DNA of 64,000 nt from an uncultured Paracoccaceae bacterium (lineage in GTDB: Bacteria > Pseudomonadota > Alphaproteobacteria > Rhodobacterales > Rhodobacteraceae): contig CAJXWO010000004.1 in assembly GCA_913062865.1 (NCBI GenBank), positions 17,307 to 81,306 of the forward strand, given 5' to 3'. Under the pieces are notes generated by a model. The model saw nothing but the letters and a program-made list of their open reading frames with translations, did no database searches and was not told the origin of the DNA. Positions 36,529-45,322 of this stretch are shown piece by piece (the stretch's first letter is position 1; each line of letters starts with the position of its first letter). The position numbers were made by a program, and so were the translations under genes.

Positions 36529-37767
36529 ATGACCGATTTTGCCGATACCGCCCGTGCCGCAACCATGGCGATGCGCCAGGTGTTCCCCGCAACGCCCTGC
36601 CAGGTGAACGCGCATCTGAGCGAGCGCTATGGTGCCGAGATCCACCTAAAGCGCGAGGATCTGAGCCCGGTGCGCAGCTACAAACTGCGTGGGGCGTTCA
36701 ACGCGATGCGGCTGGCGCTGCGGGAAAACCCCGATCACGCGCTGTTCGTCTGCGCGAGCGCCGGCAACCATGCCCAGGGCGTGGCCTTCATGTGCCGCCA
36801 TTTCGGGGTGCGCGGCGCGATCTTCATGCCGGTGACGACACCGCAACAGAAAATCCAGAAGACCCGCATGTTCGGCGGCGACGCGGTCGAGATCCGGCTG
36901 ACGGGCGACTATTTCGACGACACGCTGGCCGCCGCACAGCAATACTGTGCCGATGAGGGCGGGCAGTTCCTGTCGCCCTTCGACAACGAGAACGTGATCG
37001 GCGGCCAGGCGTCGGTCGCCGTCGAGATCGAGGAACAGCTGGGCGGCGCGCCCGACCTGATCGTGCTGCCCGTGGGTGGCGGCGGGCTGTCGGCGGGCGT
37101 GGTCAGCTATTTCGGCGACATGACCCGCTACAAGTTCGTGGAACCCCTGGGCGGGGCCAGTCTTCAGGCGGCGCTGCGGGCGGGCCACCCTGTGACCCTG
37201 CCCAAGGTCGACAATTTCGTGGACGGCGCCGCCGTGGCCCGGATCGGCGAAAAGACCTTTGCCCGGCTCAAGGATCAGGACCTGGCCGATGTTCTGGTCG
37301 CGCCCGAGGACAGGCTGTGCACCACGATCCTCGAGATGCTGAATGTCGAGGGCATCGTTCTGGAACCGGCCGGGGCGCTGACGGTCGATGCGCTCCATGA
37401 CATTGCGCACAGTATCCAGGGCAAGCGCGTGGTCTGCGTCACCTCGGGCGGCAATTTCGATTTCGAACGCCTGCCCGAGGTCAAGGAACGCGCCCAGCGC
37501 TTTTCCGGTGTGAAGAAGTATTTCGTACTGCGCCTGCCCCAGCGTCCCGGCGCGCTCAAGGAGTTCCTGAGTATCCTCGGCCCCGAGGATGACATTGCCC
37601 GTTTCGAGTATCTCAAGAAATCGGCGCGCAATTTCGGGTCGGTCCTGATCGGGATCGAGACCGTCCATGCCGAGAATTTCGCGGGCCTCTTTGCGCGTCT
37701 CGATGCGGCCGGGTTCACCTATACCGATATCACGAACGACCAGACCCTGGCCGAGTTCCTGATCTGA
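36529..37767 (+). CDS. ilvA: Threonine ammonia-lyase (threonine deaminase)
   Basis: 412 residues. It converts threonine to 2-oxobutanoate, the first step to isoleucine. The PLP lysine is K52 in RSYKLRGAFNAM; the phosphate loop is VGGGGLSAGV, and CASAGNHAQGV is the substrate-contact segment. The C-terminal 85 residues (VKKYFVLRLPQRPGALKEFL) form one ACT-like regulatory domain, as in the short biosynthetic enzymes of Bacillus and Corynebacterium rather than the two-domain E. coli form, so feedback control by isoleucine is possible. It converges with the Hpt gene, with 3 bases between the stops. Confidence 0.95.
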   Translation: MTDFADTARAATMAMRQVFPATPCQVNAHLSERYGAEIHLKREDLSPVRSYKLRGAFNAMRLALRENPDHALFVCASAGNHAQGVAFMCRHFGVRGAIFMPVTTPQQKIQKTRMFGGDAVEIRLTGDYFDDTLAAAQQYCADEGGQFLSPFDNENVIGGQASVAVEIEEQLGGAPDLIVLPVGGGGLSAGVVSYFGDMTRYKFVEPLGGASLQAALRAGHPVTLPKVDNFVDGAAVARIGEKTFARLKDQDLADVLVAPEDRLCTTILEMLNVEGIVLEPAGALTVDALHDIAHSIQGKRVVCVTSGGNFDFERLPEVKERAQRFSGVKKYFVLRLPQRPGALKEFLSILGPEDDIARFEYLKKSARNFGSVLIGIETVHAENFAGLFARLDAAGFTYTDITNDQTLAEFLI

Positions 37768-37770
37768 GCT

Positions 37771-38100
37771 TTAACCGGGCGGTCCCTGGTCCTGCAACAG
37801 CAGGGCACGGGCGGTGTCGAAGGCCTCGACGAGGGGGCCAGGATCGACCGGCTGGCCCGCGCGCGCAGCCACTTCGCCCTCGGCACAGAGGCGGGCAAAG
37901 GCGGTAAAGCCCAGATTGAGCGCGCTGCCCTTCAGGAAATGCAGACCTTCGGCAAGTGCTGCAGGATCGGACGCATCGAGCCTGCCCAGCGCTTCAGCCG
38001 CCTCGTCCAGGAACACGTCGGCGATATCGGCGAAGTCATCCTCGCCCACAGCGGATTTGAGGTCGGCAAGCTGTGCCCAGTCGACGATCGGTTCGGTCAT
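37771..38100 (-). CDS. Histidine phosphotransfer (Hpt) domain protein
   Basis: 109 residues, essentially one Hpt four-helix bundle. The phosphoacceptor is H54 in EGLHFLKGSALNLGF, which fits the HxxKG consensus. It should carry phosphate between a sensor kinase and a response regulator in the cytoplasm. I use the ATG at 38100; an upstream start 31 codons earlier would run into the divergent control region. It is divergent from the response-regulator/PP2C gene (129 bases between), its most likely partner; the hybrid kinase at the end of the window is another possible donor. Confidence 0.88.
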   Translation of the reverse strand: MTEPIVDWAQLADLKSAVGEDDFADIADVFLDEAAEALGRLDASDPAALAEGLHFLKGSALNLGFTAFARLCAEGEVAARAGQPVDPGPLVEAFDTARALLLQDQGPPG

Positions 38101-38229
38101 GGGGCAAGCTTCGCTGAACTCGGTAAACAGGCCCTTAGCCGCGCCGGTGAATTCCCAAAAATGCGAGGTTTTACCCAAGATTAAGACCCGCACAGCTAAG
38201 GAAGCCGCAAAGACCTATCGGAGCAGTAC

Positions 38230-39489
38230 ATGGCGCAGCCCCAGCCCAGCCCGCCGCGCCGCCCGGCGACAGAGGCGGCGGCACATGCGCTTGTTATCGA
38301 TGACAGCCTCGGCCAGCGCCGGATCGTGTCGGCGCTGTTGCGCAAATGGGGCTACCGCGTGTCCGAGGCCGCATCGGGGCAAGAGGCGCTGGTCCTGGCG
38401 CAGGACGATCCGCCCGACGTGGTCGTCAGCGACTGGATGATGCCCGGCATGGACGGGCTTGCCCTGTGCCGCGCCTTCCGGGGGTTGGAACGCAAAAGGT
38501 ACGGGTATTTCATCCTGCTCACCTCGAAATCCGAAAAGGGCGAGATCGCCCAGGGGCTCGATGCCGGTGCGGACGACTTCCTCACCAAACCGGTCAGCGC
38601 GCCCGAGTTGCGCGCACGCCTGACCGCGGGCGAGCGCATCTTGCGCATGGAACGCGAACTGACCGAGAAGAACACCGCGCTCGGCGATGCGCTCGATCGG
38701 TTGCAGGCGGTCAATGATGCGATCGAACAAGATCTGCGGCAGGCCAAGTCGATTCAGACCGCGCTCGTTCCCGAGACCCAGCGCGATTTCGGTCGCGCAA
38801 GGATCGGCCTCCTGCTCAAGCCTTGCGGGCATGTGGGCGGCGACCTCGTGGGCATGTTCTCGCCCGGTCACGGGCATATCGGGGTCTACTGTATCGACGT
38901 ATCGGGCCATGGCATCACGTCGGCCATGATGACCGCCCGGGTCGCGGGCTATTTGAGCGCGGCGCATCCCGAGCACAACTTGGCCATGGAATTGCGGGTG
39001 GGGCGCTATTACGCGCTCCTGCCGCCCGAACGGGTGGCGGGGCTTCTGAACGATCGGCTGAGCGTGGATGCCGGTGTCGAAGAGTATTTCACCATGATCT
39101 ATGCGGTTCTGGATCAGAACACCGGGCTTTTGCGCTTTGTCCAGGCTGGTCACCCGCCACCGCTCGTGATCCGGGCCGATGGACGTTGCGTCTTCATCGG
39201 TGATGGCGGTCTGCCCATCGGCCTCATTCCCGGCGTCACCTACGAGACGTTCGAGTGCCAGCTGACCATGGGCGACCGTGTGCTGTTCTATTCGGACGGT
39301 ATCACCGAATGCCCGACCGAAACCGGCATGCTGGAGCAGGACGGGCTGCTGCGGCTGGTTCAGTCCCTTGGTCCCGGCGGCGGGACGGAATGGCTTGATG
39401 ATCTCTATTGGCGCCTCGCCCAGCACCTGCCCGACGGGGTCACCCTGCCGGACGATGTTTCGGCGGCGCTGCTCGAATACACCGGCTAG
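38230..39489 (+). CDS. Response regulator with PP2C/SpoIIE-type serine phosphatase output
   Basis: 419 residues. Receiver domain about 20-135 with the acceptor D68 (VVSDWMMPGMDG) and the conserved Lys in DFLTKPVSAPEL; a coiled-coil linker about 140-180 (MERELTEKNTALGDALDRLQ); then a PP2C/SpoIIE phosphatase with GHVGGDLVGMF, YCIDVSGHGITSAMM, FYSDGITECPTE and LPDDVSAALLEY, so all metal aspartates are present. Such proteins dephosphorylate an anti-anti-sigma (STAS) protein in partner-switching systems. No anti-sigma kinase or STAS protein is encoded nearby. Its stop shares the CTAG with the convergent NUDIX stop. Confidence 0.93.
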   Translation: MAQPQPSPPRRPATEAAAHALVIDDSLGQRRIVSALLRKWGYRVSEAASGQEALVLAQDDPPDVVVSDWMMPGMDGLALCRAFRGLERKRYGYFILLTSKSEKGEIAQGLDAGADDFLTKPVSAPELRARLTAGERILRMERELTEKNTALGDALDRLQAVNDAIEQDLRQAKSIQTALVPETQRDFGRARIGLLLKPCGHVGGDLVGMFSPGHGHIGVYCIDVSGHGITSAMMTARVAGYLSAAHPEHNLAMELRVGRYYALLPPERVAGLLNDRLSVDAGVEEYFTMIYAVLDQNTGLLRFVQAGHPPPLVIRADGRCVFIGDGGLPIGLIPGVTYETFECQLTMGDRVLFYSDGITECPTETGMLEQDGLLRLVQSLGPGGGTEWLDDLYWRLAQHLPDGVTLPDDVSAALLEYTG

Positions 39490-39932
39490 GCGGGGGCTGC
39501 GTTCAGCCAGCCGGCCAGCATCGCGCGATCGCCCGATGTGCCAAGCTGATCCAGCGCGCGCACCGCAGGCATCCAGTGCGCGCTGTGCCCCGGTTCGACC
39601 GGCGGACCACGGCGCAGCACCGGGCGCGCCAGGTAGATCGTACAGACCTTTTCCGCCCAGAGATCGTATTCGGGCATGTAGGTGAAGCGCTTGTAGACCC
39701 CCAGCCGCAATGGCGCGGCGATGGACCAGCCCGTTTCCTCCCACACCTCGCGGTGCAGCGCATCGATCGGATGCTCGCCCGGGTCGATCCCGCCGCCGGG
39801 CAGCTGGAACTCGGGCACGGGCTCTTGCTGGTGGGTCAGCAACACTTGCCCTTCGCGCGGCAGGATCGCATAGACGCCCGGCCGTCGCGTGTAGCGGCGT
39901 CCGTTCTGTGGCGGTGTCCCGTATCGGCGCAT
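39486..39932 (-). CDS. NUDIX hydrolase
   Basis: 148 residues. The Nudix box is complete: GGGIDPGEHPIDALHREVWE followed by ETGW (GX5EX7REUXEEXGU). It hydrolyses a nucleoside diphosphate linked to another group; the substrate is unknown. The N-terminus is basic (MRRYGTPPQNGRRYTRRPGV). The last codon of its frame and the stop of the PP2C gene overlap in a palindromic CTAG, so the two convergent genes share 4 bases. It is divergent from hslO, 81 bases away. Confidence 0.9.
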   Translation of the reverse strand: MRRYGTPPQNGRRYTRRPGVYAILPREGQVLLTHQQEPVPEFQLPGGGIDPGEHPIDALHREVWEETGWSIAAPLRLGVYKRFTYMPEYDLWAEKVCTIYLARPVLRRGPPVEPGHSAHWMPAVRALDQLGTSGDRAMLAGWLNAAPA

Positions 39933-40013
39933 GGCATCCCCCGGTTTGGTGCATCCCTTGTACGCCCTATATGGACGCGGTATTTCCAGCGCAACGCGTA
40001 GCAGGACACTCCC

Positions 40014-41009
40014 ATGACCACCGCATCAAAACCCGCCTGGGACGACACGGTATTGCCGTTCCAGCTCGATCATTCCGACATGCGCGGCCGCGTGGCCCGG
40101 CTGGACGGCGTGCTTGACGGGATCCTGAAACAGCACGACTACCCCCCGCAGGTCGAGGCGCTTGTGGCCGAGATGGCGCTTTTGACGGCGCTGATCGGGC
40201 AGACCGTGAAGCTGCGTTGGAAACTGTCGCTGCAAGTCCAGTCCAAAGGACCGGTGCGCATGATCGCGACCGATTACTTCGCCCCCGAGACAGAGGGCCA
40301 GCCCGCCCGCATCCGCGCCTACGCGAGCTTTGACCGTGACCGCCTGACCGGCGGCACCGCCTTCGACCAGGTGGGCGAGGGGTATTTCGCCATCCTGATC
40401 GACCAGGGGCCCGACATGACCCCCTACCAGGGGATCACACCGCTTGCGGGTCAATCGCTCGCCGCCTGCGCCGAGACCTATTTCGCCCAGTCCGAACAGC
40501 TTCCCACGCGCTTTTCGCTCAGCTTCGGGCGCGCGATGGAACCGGGCGTCGCCGAACACTGGCGCGCGGGCGGTGTGATGATCCAGCACATGCCCAAGGC
40601 ATCGCCCTTTGCCCAGGGGGGCGGATCGGGCGAGGACGGCCTTCTGGAGGCGTCCGACATTGTGCATGGCGACGACAGCGAGAACTGGGGCCGGGTGAAC
40701 ATGCTGCTCGACACGGTGGACGAGATCGAACTGATCGGCCCCACCCTGCCCGCAACCGATCTTCTGGTGCGGCTTTTCCACGAAGAGGGTCCGCGCGTCT
40801 TCGATCCGCAACCGGTCACGTTCGGCTGCACCTGTTCGGAGGATCGCGTGCGCCAGTCGCTGTCGATTTACTCGGCCAGCGATATCGAGAAAATGACCAC
40901 GGATGATGGCCGCGTCACGGCGGATTGCCAGTTCTGCGGCGCGCATTACGATCTGGACCCGGCCACGCTGGGATTCGAAGCGACGGAGGGCTCCGGTGAT
41001 CGGGGGTGA
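40014..41009 (+). CDS. hslO: Redox-switched molecular chaperone Hsp33
   Basis: 331 residues, somewhat longer than E. coli Hsp33 (292). The C-terminal zinc-binding redox switch is intact: C272 and C274 (CTCSED) and C305 and C308 (CQFCGAHYD). The N-terminal chaperone domain shows DDTVLPFQLDHSDMRGRVAR. On oxidation the cysteines form disulfides, zinc is lost and holdase activity turns on. It is the first gene of a run hslO, CoA pyrophosphatase, cca with overlapping ends: its TGA lies 14 bases inside the next gene. It could be part of the oxidative-stress capacity of the cell, with no RpoE-type promoter seen upstream. Confidence 0.95.
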   Translation: MTTASKPAWDDTVLPFQLDHSDMRGRVARLDGVLDGILKQHDYPPQVEALVAEMALLTALIGQTVKLRWKLSLQVQSKGPVRMIATDYFAPETEGQPARIRAYASFDRDRLTGGTAFDQVGEGYFAILIDQGPDMTPYQGITPLAGQSLAACAETYFAQSEQLPTRFSLSFGRAMEPGVAEHWRAGGVMIQHMPKASPFAQGGGSGEDGLLEASDIVHGDDSENWGRVNMLLDTVDEIELIGPTLPATDLLVRLFHEEGPRVFDPQPVTFGCTCSEDRVRQSLSIYSASDIEKMTTDDGRVTADCQFCGAHYDLDPATLGFEATEGSGDRG

Positions 41010-41598
41010 TCCCCTCGCTCCGATCCGCGGCGCTCTGGCCAAGCCCGGCGGAGCGTCGTCGGATTTCGATCTGAACCCAGACGTGGTGCTGCCAGACAAT
41101 CGCAAGCTGCGGGCCGCGGGCGTCCTCATCGCGTTTGAAACCGTGGGCCACGAGGCCAGTCTCTATCTCACCAAACGCTCATCGGCGCTCAAGCATCACC
41201 CGGGCCAGATCGCCTTCCCCGGCGGCAAGGTGGACCCAAGCGATGCCGATGCCATAGCCGCCGCCCTGCGCGAGGCGGAGGAAGAGATCGGCCTGCCGCG
41301 CGACCGGGTCGAGGTTCTGGGGACGCTGCCGATGCATGAAACCGTGACCGGTTACGCGATGACACCGGTGGTTGGCCGGATCACCGCAGCCTTCGACCCC
41401 ATCGCCGAGGCGGGAGAAGTGGACGAGGTGTTCACCGTTCCCCTGTCCCATGTGATGGACCCCGCGCTCTACCGGATCGAGCGGCGCCGCTGGCGCGGGC
41501 AATGGCGGCGTTATTTCACCGTGCCGTTTGGCCCCTACTACATCTGGGGCGCCACAGCGCGGGTGCTGCGCGGCCTGGCAGAGCGGGTGCATCGGTGA
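40996..41598 (+). CDS. CoA pyrophosphatase, NUDIX family
   Basis: 200 residues. The Nudix box is GGKVDPSDADAIAAALREAE followed by EEIGL, and the upstream LTKRSSALKHHPGQIAFPGG is the CoA-pyrophosphatase (UPF0035) signature. It cleaves CoA and CoA esters to 3',5'-ADP and acyl-phosphopantetheine. The start is GTG with GGAGGG upstream, within the last codons of hslO. Its TGA overlaps the GTG of cca. Cytoplasmic. Confidence 0.92.
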   Translation: MIGGDPLAPIRGALAKPGGASSDFDLNPDVVLPDNRKLRAAGVLIAFETVGHEASLYLTKRSSALKHHPGQIAFPGGKVDPSDADAIAAALREAEEEIGLPRDRVEVLGTLPMHETVTGYAMTPVVGRITAAFDPIAEAGEVDEVFTVPLSHVMDPALYRIERRRWRGQWRRYFTVPFGPYYIWGATARVLRGLAERVHR

Positions 41599-42746
41599 CC
41601 CGCGTCACCGGCGACTGGCTGACGCGAGACGCCACGCAGGCCGTCTGCGCGATGCTGACCGAGGCGGGGTACCAGGCGCTGCTGGTCGGGGGCTGTGTGC
41701 GCAATGCGCTTTTGGGCTTTCCGGTGGACGATATCGACATCGCAACCGATGCAGTGCCCGAGCGCGTGGTCGAACTGGCCGAGGCCGCGGGGCTCAAACC
41801 GGTGCCAACGGGCATCGACCATGGCACCATCACCGTGGTTGCGGACCATATCGGACACGAGATCACGACCTTTCGCCGGGATGTGGAGACCTTTGGTCGC
41901 CATGCCACAGTGGCCTTTTCCACCGATGTGCGCGAAGATGCGGCGCGGCGGGATTTCACCATGAACGCGCTTTATGCGCAGGCCGATGGCACCGTGATCG
42001 ACCCGCTGGGCGGGTTGCATGATCTTCACGCGCGCCGCGTGCGGTTCGTGGGCGACCCGGTGGACCGCATCCGCGAGGATTACTTGCGCAGCCTGCGCTT
42101 CTTCCGCTTCTCGGCCTGGTATGGCGACCCGGCGCAGGGCATGGATGCCGAGGGGCTTGCCGCCATTGCCGCGCATCTCGAAGGGCTGGGGGCGTTGTCG
42201 CGTGAACGGGTCGGCGGTGAGTTGAAAAAGCTGCTCAAAGCGCCTGACCCGGCGCCTGCGGTGGGCGCCATGGCTCAGACCGGCGTGCTGGCTGCGCTGG
42301 TGCCGGGGGCCATTGCAACCCCCTTGGCTCCCTTGGTGCATCTTGAGGGGGCGTGGGGCCTCGCGCCGGACCCGATCCGGCGCCTCGCGGCCCTGATCGG
42401 CACGGACGACGCGCAGGACCTGCGGCTGAGCAAGGCCGAGATGGCCCGCCTGACCGCGCTGAGGGACGGGGCGACCGGCACGGCGGGTGCGGCAGAGTTG
42501 GGCTACCGGCTGGGGCACGACCAGGCCGAAAGCGCGCTTTTGCTGCGCGCGGCCCTGTTCGACACACCGCCCCCGCCCGATGCGCGGGACGCCGCCCGGC
42601 GCGGGGCGCAATCGACCTTTCCCGTTCGGGCACGCGACCTGATGCCGGACCTTGAGGGCCCGGAACTGGGGGCAAGGCTCACAGAGCTCGAGGCGCGCTG
42701 GATCGCGTCGGGTTTCACCCTGTCGAAACGGCAGCTTCTGGATTGA
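41595..42746 (+). CDS. cca: CCA tRNA nucleotidyltransferase (class II poly(A) polymerase family)
   Basis: 383 residues. Catalytic text: LVGGCVRNALLG, then the metal-binding DDIDIATDA (DxD), and ARRDFTMNALYAQADG; the RNA-binding part follows with DRIREDYLRSLRFFRFSAWY. It adds or repairs the 3' CCA of tRNAs. The HD phosphohydrolase domain of gammaproteobacterial enzymes is not present. The start is GTG overlapping the previous stop. Relaxed members can be poly(A) polymerases; a CCA-adding role is preferred because of the family in alphaproteobacteria. Confidence 0.92.
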   Translation: MTRVTGDWLTRDATQAVCAMLTEAGYQALLVGGCVRNALLGFPVDDIDIATDAVPERVVELAEAAGLKPVPTGIDHGTITVVADHIGHEITTFRRDVETFGRHATVAFSTDVREDAARRDFTMNALYAQADGTVIDPLGGLHDLHARRVRFVGDPVDRIREDYLRSLRFFRFSAWYGDPAQGMDAEGLAAIAAHLEGLGALSRERVGGELKKLLKAPDPAPAVGAMAQTGVLAALVPGAIATPLAPLVHLEGAWGLAPDPIRRLAALIGTDDAQDLRLSKAEMARLTALRDGATGTAGAAELGYRLGHDQAESALLLRAALFDTPPPPDARDAARRGAQSTFPVRARDLMPDLEGPELGARLTELEARWIASGFTLSKRQLLD

Positions 42747-42804
42747 ACTTAGCCCCGTTCTCAGCCATGATAGGTCATAATTTCAGACCTATCCGGTACG
42801 CATC

Positions 42805-43401
42805 ATGCCCTTTGATCAGTTGACCGCCCTCTTGGTGCTTGCCGTGACCGCGGCTTTCACACCCGGTCCGAACAACGCGCTGGTTGCAAGCTCCGGTGCG
42901 CATTTCGGCTATCGCCGCACGCTGCCCCATGTGCTGGGCATCGCGCTGGGCTTTGGCCTGATGGTGCTGTGCATCGCGCTGTTCCTGGGTGAACTGTTCC
43001 AACGTTCTGCCCTTCTGCGCGAAACCCTGCGCTGGGCGGGGGCAGCCCTTCTTCTGTATGTGGCCTACAAGATCGCCACGGCGGGCGGTCTTTCGGGTGA
43101 CAAGGGCCGTCCGCGCCCCTTCACCTTTCTCGAGGCCGCAGGCTTTCAGTGGATCAACCCCAAGGCCTGGGCCATGGCCATCGCCGTTTCGACCCAGTTC
43201 GTGACACCGGTTCAGCCGGTTCTGACGGCGACGATCATCGCAGGGATCTTCTGCATCGCGGGCATCGCCTCGGCCTCGACCTGGACGGTGCTGGGCGTGG
43301 GGCTGGGGCGGTTCCTGTCGACCGAACGGCGGCTGAGGGTGTTCAACCTGACCATGGGCCTTCTGATCGCGGCCTGCGTGATCCTGCTCTTTCTAGACTG
43401 A
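42805..43401 (+). CDS. LysE family translocator
   Basis: 198 residues with six membrane segments. The family motif FTPGPNNALVASSGAHFGYR follows the first helix. LysE/RhtB proteins export amino acids or homoserine-like compounds across the inner membrane; the cargo is not predictable. It has a weak ribosome site. It stands between cca and the ABC operon, on the same strand as both, with about 80 bases on its right side that show a TGTCACACT motif. Confidence 0.92.
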   Translation: MPFDQLTALLVLAVTAAFTPGPNNALVASSGAHFGYRRTLPHVLGIALGFGLMVLCIALFLGELFQRSALLRETLRWAGAALLLYVAYKIATAGGLSGDKGRPRPFTFLEAAGFQWINPKAWAMAIAVSTQFVTPVQPVLTATIIAGIFCIAGIASASTWTVLGVGLGRFLSTERRLRVFNLTMGLLIAACVILLFLD

Positions 43402-43483
43402 TCCCGCCCATCCATTTCACGGGACGGCATATTCTGTCACACTAGATCGGGTATGGTCGGCCCAAGACCGAGGATCCCCGCCC

Positions 43484-45322
43484 GTGATTTCGTTTTTCGA
43501 ACGGCTCGTCGACCCCTATGTGGCCTATGACGAGGACGACAACCCGCCCCAGCGGCTCTGGCCGTTTCTGGCCGCCTATGCGCGGCCCTTTCACCGTGTG
43601 TTTGTCTGGGCCGCGCTTCTGGCCATTGTCGTGGCGGCGATCGAGGTCGGGCTGATCTACTATATGGGCCGGGTCGTGGACCTGCTTTCGGGCGACCCAG
43701 CGCAGGTCTGGGCGCAATACGGGACCGAGCTGATCCTGGCCGCGCTTTTCATCCTGATCCTGCGCCCACTGATCCAGGCGGCCGATGTGCTGATCCTGAA
43801 CAACGCGATCCTGCCGAATTTCGGCACGCTGATCCGCTGGCGGGCGCACAAGCATGTGCTGCGCCAGTCCGTCGGCTGGTTCGAGAATGATTTCGCCGGA
43901 CGCATCGCCAACCGGATCATGCAGACCCCCCCGGCCGCGGGCGAGGCGATCTTTCAGGTCTTCGATGCCATCGCCTTTTCGCTGGCCTATTTCGTGGGCG
44001 CGGCGGTGCTGCTTGCAGGGGCCGATCCGCGGCTGATGCTGCCGCTCCTGATCTGGCTGGCGCTTTATGCCTGGCTTGTCGCCTGGACGGTCAAGCGCGT
44101 GGGCCCCGCCTCGCAAGCCGCATCCGACGCGCGCAGCCTTGTCACGGGCCGGGTGGTCGATGCCTATACCAACATCCACTCGGTCAAGATGTTCGCCCAT
44201 CACGATCGTGAACTCGACTATGCCAAGGAGGCCATCGAAAAGACGCGCGACACCTTCCAGAAGGAAATGCGCATCTACACCATCATGGATGTGGCTTTGG
44301 TCACGCTGAACGGTCTTTTGATCGTTGCAGTCGTGGGCTGGGGCATCTGGCTGTGGGTGCAGGGCGCGGCCAGCGTCGGCATCGTGGCCGCCGCGACGGC
44401 GCTGACCCTGCGGCTGAATGCCATGACCGGCTGGATCATGTGGGCGCTGACCACCTTTTTCCGCCAGCTGGGGGTCGTGGCCGAGGGGATGGAGACCATC
44501 GCCCAGCCCATCACGCTGGTGGATGCGCCGGGCGCCAAACCCCTGCAACTGACGCGGGGCGAGATCGAGCTGCGCGAGCTGTCGCACCACTACGGACGCG
44601 GCGCGGGCGGTCTGGACCGCGTCAGCCTGACCATCCGGCCGGGCGAAAAGATCGGCCTTGTCGGACGCTCGGGCGCGGGCAAATCGACTTTGGTCAAGCT
44701 GCTCCTACGTTTCTACGACATGGAACAGGGTCAGATCCTGATCGACGGTCAGGACATCACGCAGGTTACGCAGGACAGCCTGCGCCGCCAGATCGGCATG
44801 GTGCAGCAGGACAGCGCGCTGTTGCACCGCTCGGTGCGCGACAACATCCTCTATGGTCGCCCCGACGCGACCGAGGCCGAGATGATCGCCGCCGCCAAGC
44901 AGGCCGAGGCGCATGACTTCATCCTCGACCTTGCCGATCCGGAAGGGCGCACGGGATATGACGCGCAGGTGGGCGAGCGCGGCGTGAAACTGTCGGGCGG
45001 GCAGCGTCAGCGGGTGACGCTCGCACGGGTGATCCTGAAGGACGCGCCGATCCTCGTGCTGGACGAGGCGACAAGCGCGCTCGACAGCGAGGTCGAGGCC
45101 GCGATCCAATCCACGCTTTATAGCATGATGGAAGGAAAGACCGTGATCGCCATCGCGCACCGCCTGTCCACCATCGCCGCCATGGACCGGATCATCGTGC
45201 TGGACCAGGGCCGCGTGGTCGAGGAAGGCAGCCACGAGGCGCTTTTGGCGCGGGGCGGGGTCTACGCGAGCTTCTGGAACCGGCAATCGGGCGGGTTCCT
45301 GAACCCCGAAGCGGCCGAATGA
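43484..45322 (+). CDS. ABC exporter half-transporter 1 (TMD-NBD)
   Basis: 612 residues: an ABC_membrane domain of six helices (about 30-330) and a nucleotide-binding domain (about 355-600). Walker A GRSGAGKST starts at about 394, signature LSGGQRQR at about 503, Walker B ILVLDEATSALDS, and switch His in AIAHRLSTIAAM: all catalytic residues are kept. MsbA/lipid-type exporter. It starts with GTG (weak ribosome site) and its stop overlaps the next gene by 4 bases. The C-terminus ends NRQSGGFLNPEAAE, a tail shared with the next two genes. Substrate unknown. Confidence 0.93.
   Translation: MISFFERLVDPYVAYDEDDNPPQRLWPFLAAYARPFHRVFVWAALLAIVVAAIEVGLIYYMGRVVDLLSGDPAQVWAQYGTELILAALFILILRPLIQAADVLILNNAILPNFGTLIRWRAHKHVLRQSVGWFENDFAGRIANRIMQTPPAAGEAIFQVFDAIAFSLAYFVGAAVLLAGADPRLMLPLLIWLALYAWLVAWTVKRVGPASQAASDARSLVTGRVVDAYTNIHSVKMFAHHDRELDYAKEAIEKTRDTFQKEMRIYTIMDVALVTLNGLLIVAVVGWGIWLWVQGAASVGIVAAATALTLRLNAMTGWIMWALTTFFRQLGVVAEGMETIAQPITLVDAPGAKPLQLTRGEIELRELSHHYGRGAGGLDRVSLTIRPGEKIGLVGRSGAGKSTLVKLLLRFYDMEQGQILIDGQDITQVTQDSLRRQIGMVQQDSALLHRSVRDNILYGRPDATEAEMIAAAKQAEAHDFILDLADPEGRTGYDAQVGERGVKLSGGQRQRVTLARVILKDAPILVLDEATSALDSEVEAAIQSTLYSMMEGKTVIAIAHRLSTIAAMDRIIVLDQGRVVEEGSHEALLARGGVYASFWNRQSGGFLNPEAAE

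Noticed and set aside
39940..40013. RpoH-type heat-shock promoter before hslO
   Set aside because: A CTTG (39957) and a CTATAT are present but not at a workable distance from each other.
41502..41594. Extended N-terminus for cca
   Set aside because: The extension overlaps the CoA pyrophosphatase gene in another frame; the GTG at 41595 with the usual GTGA overlap fits the family length.
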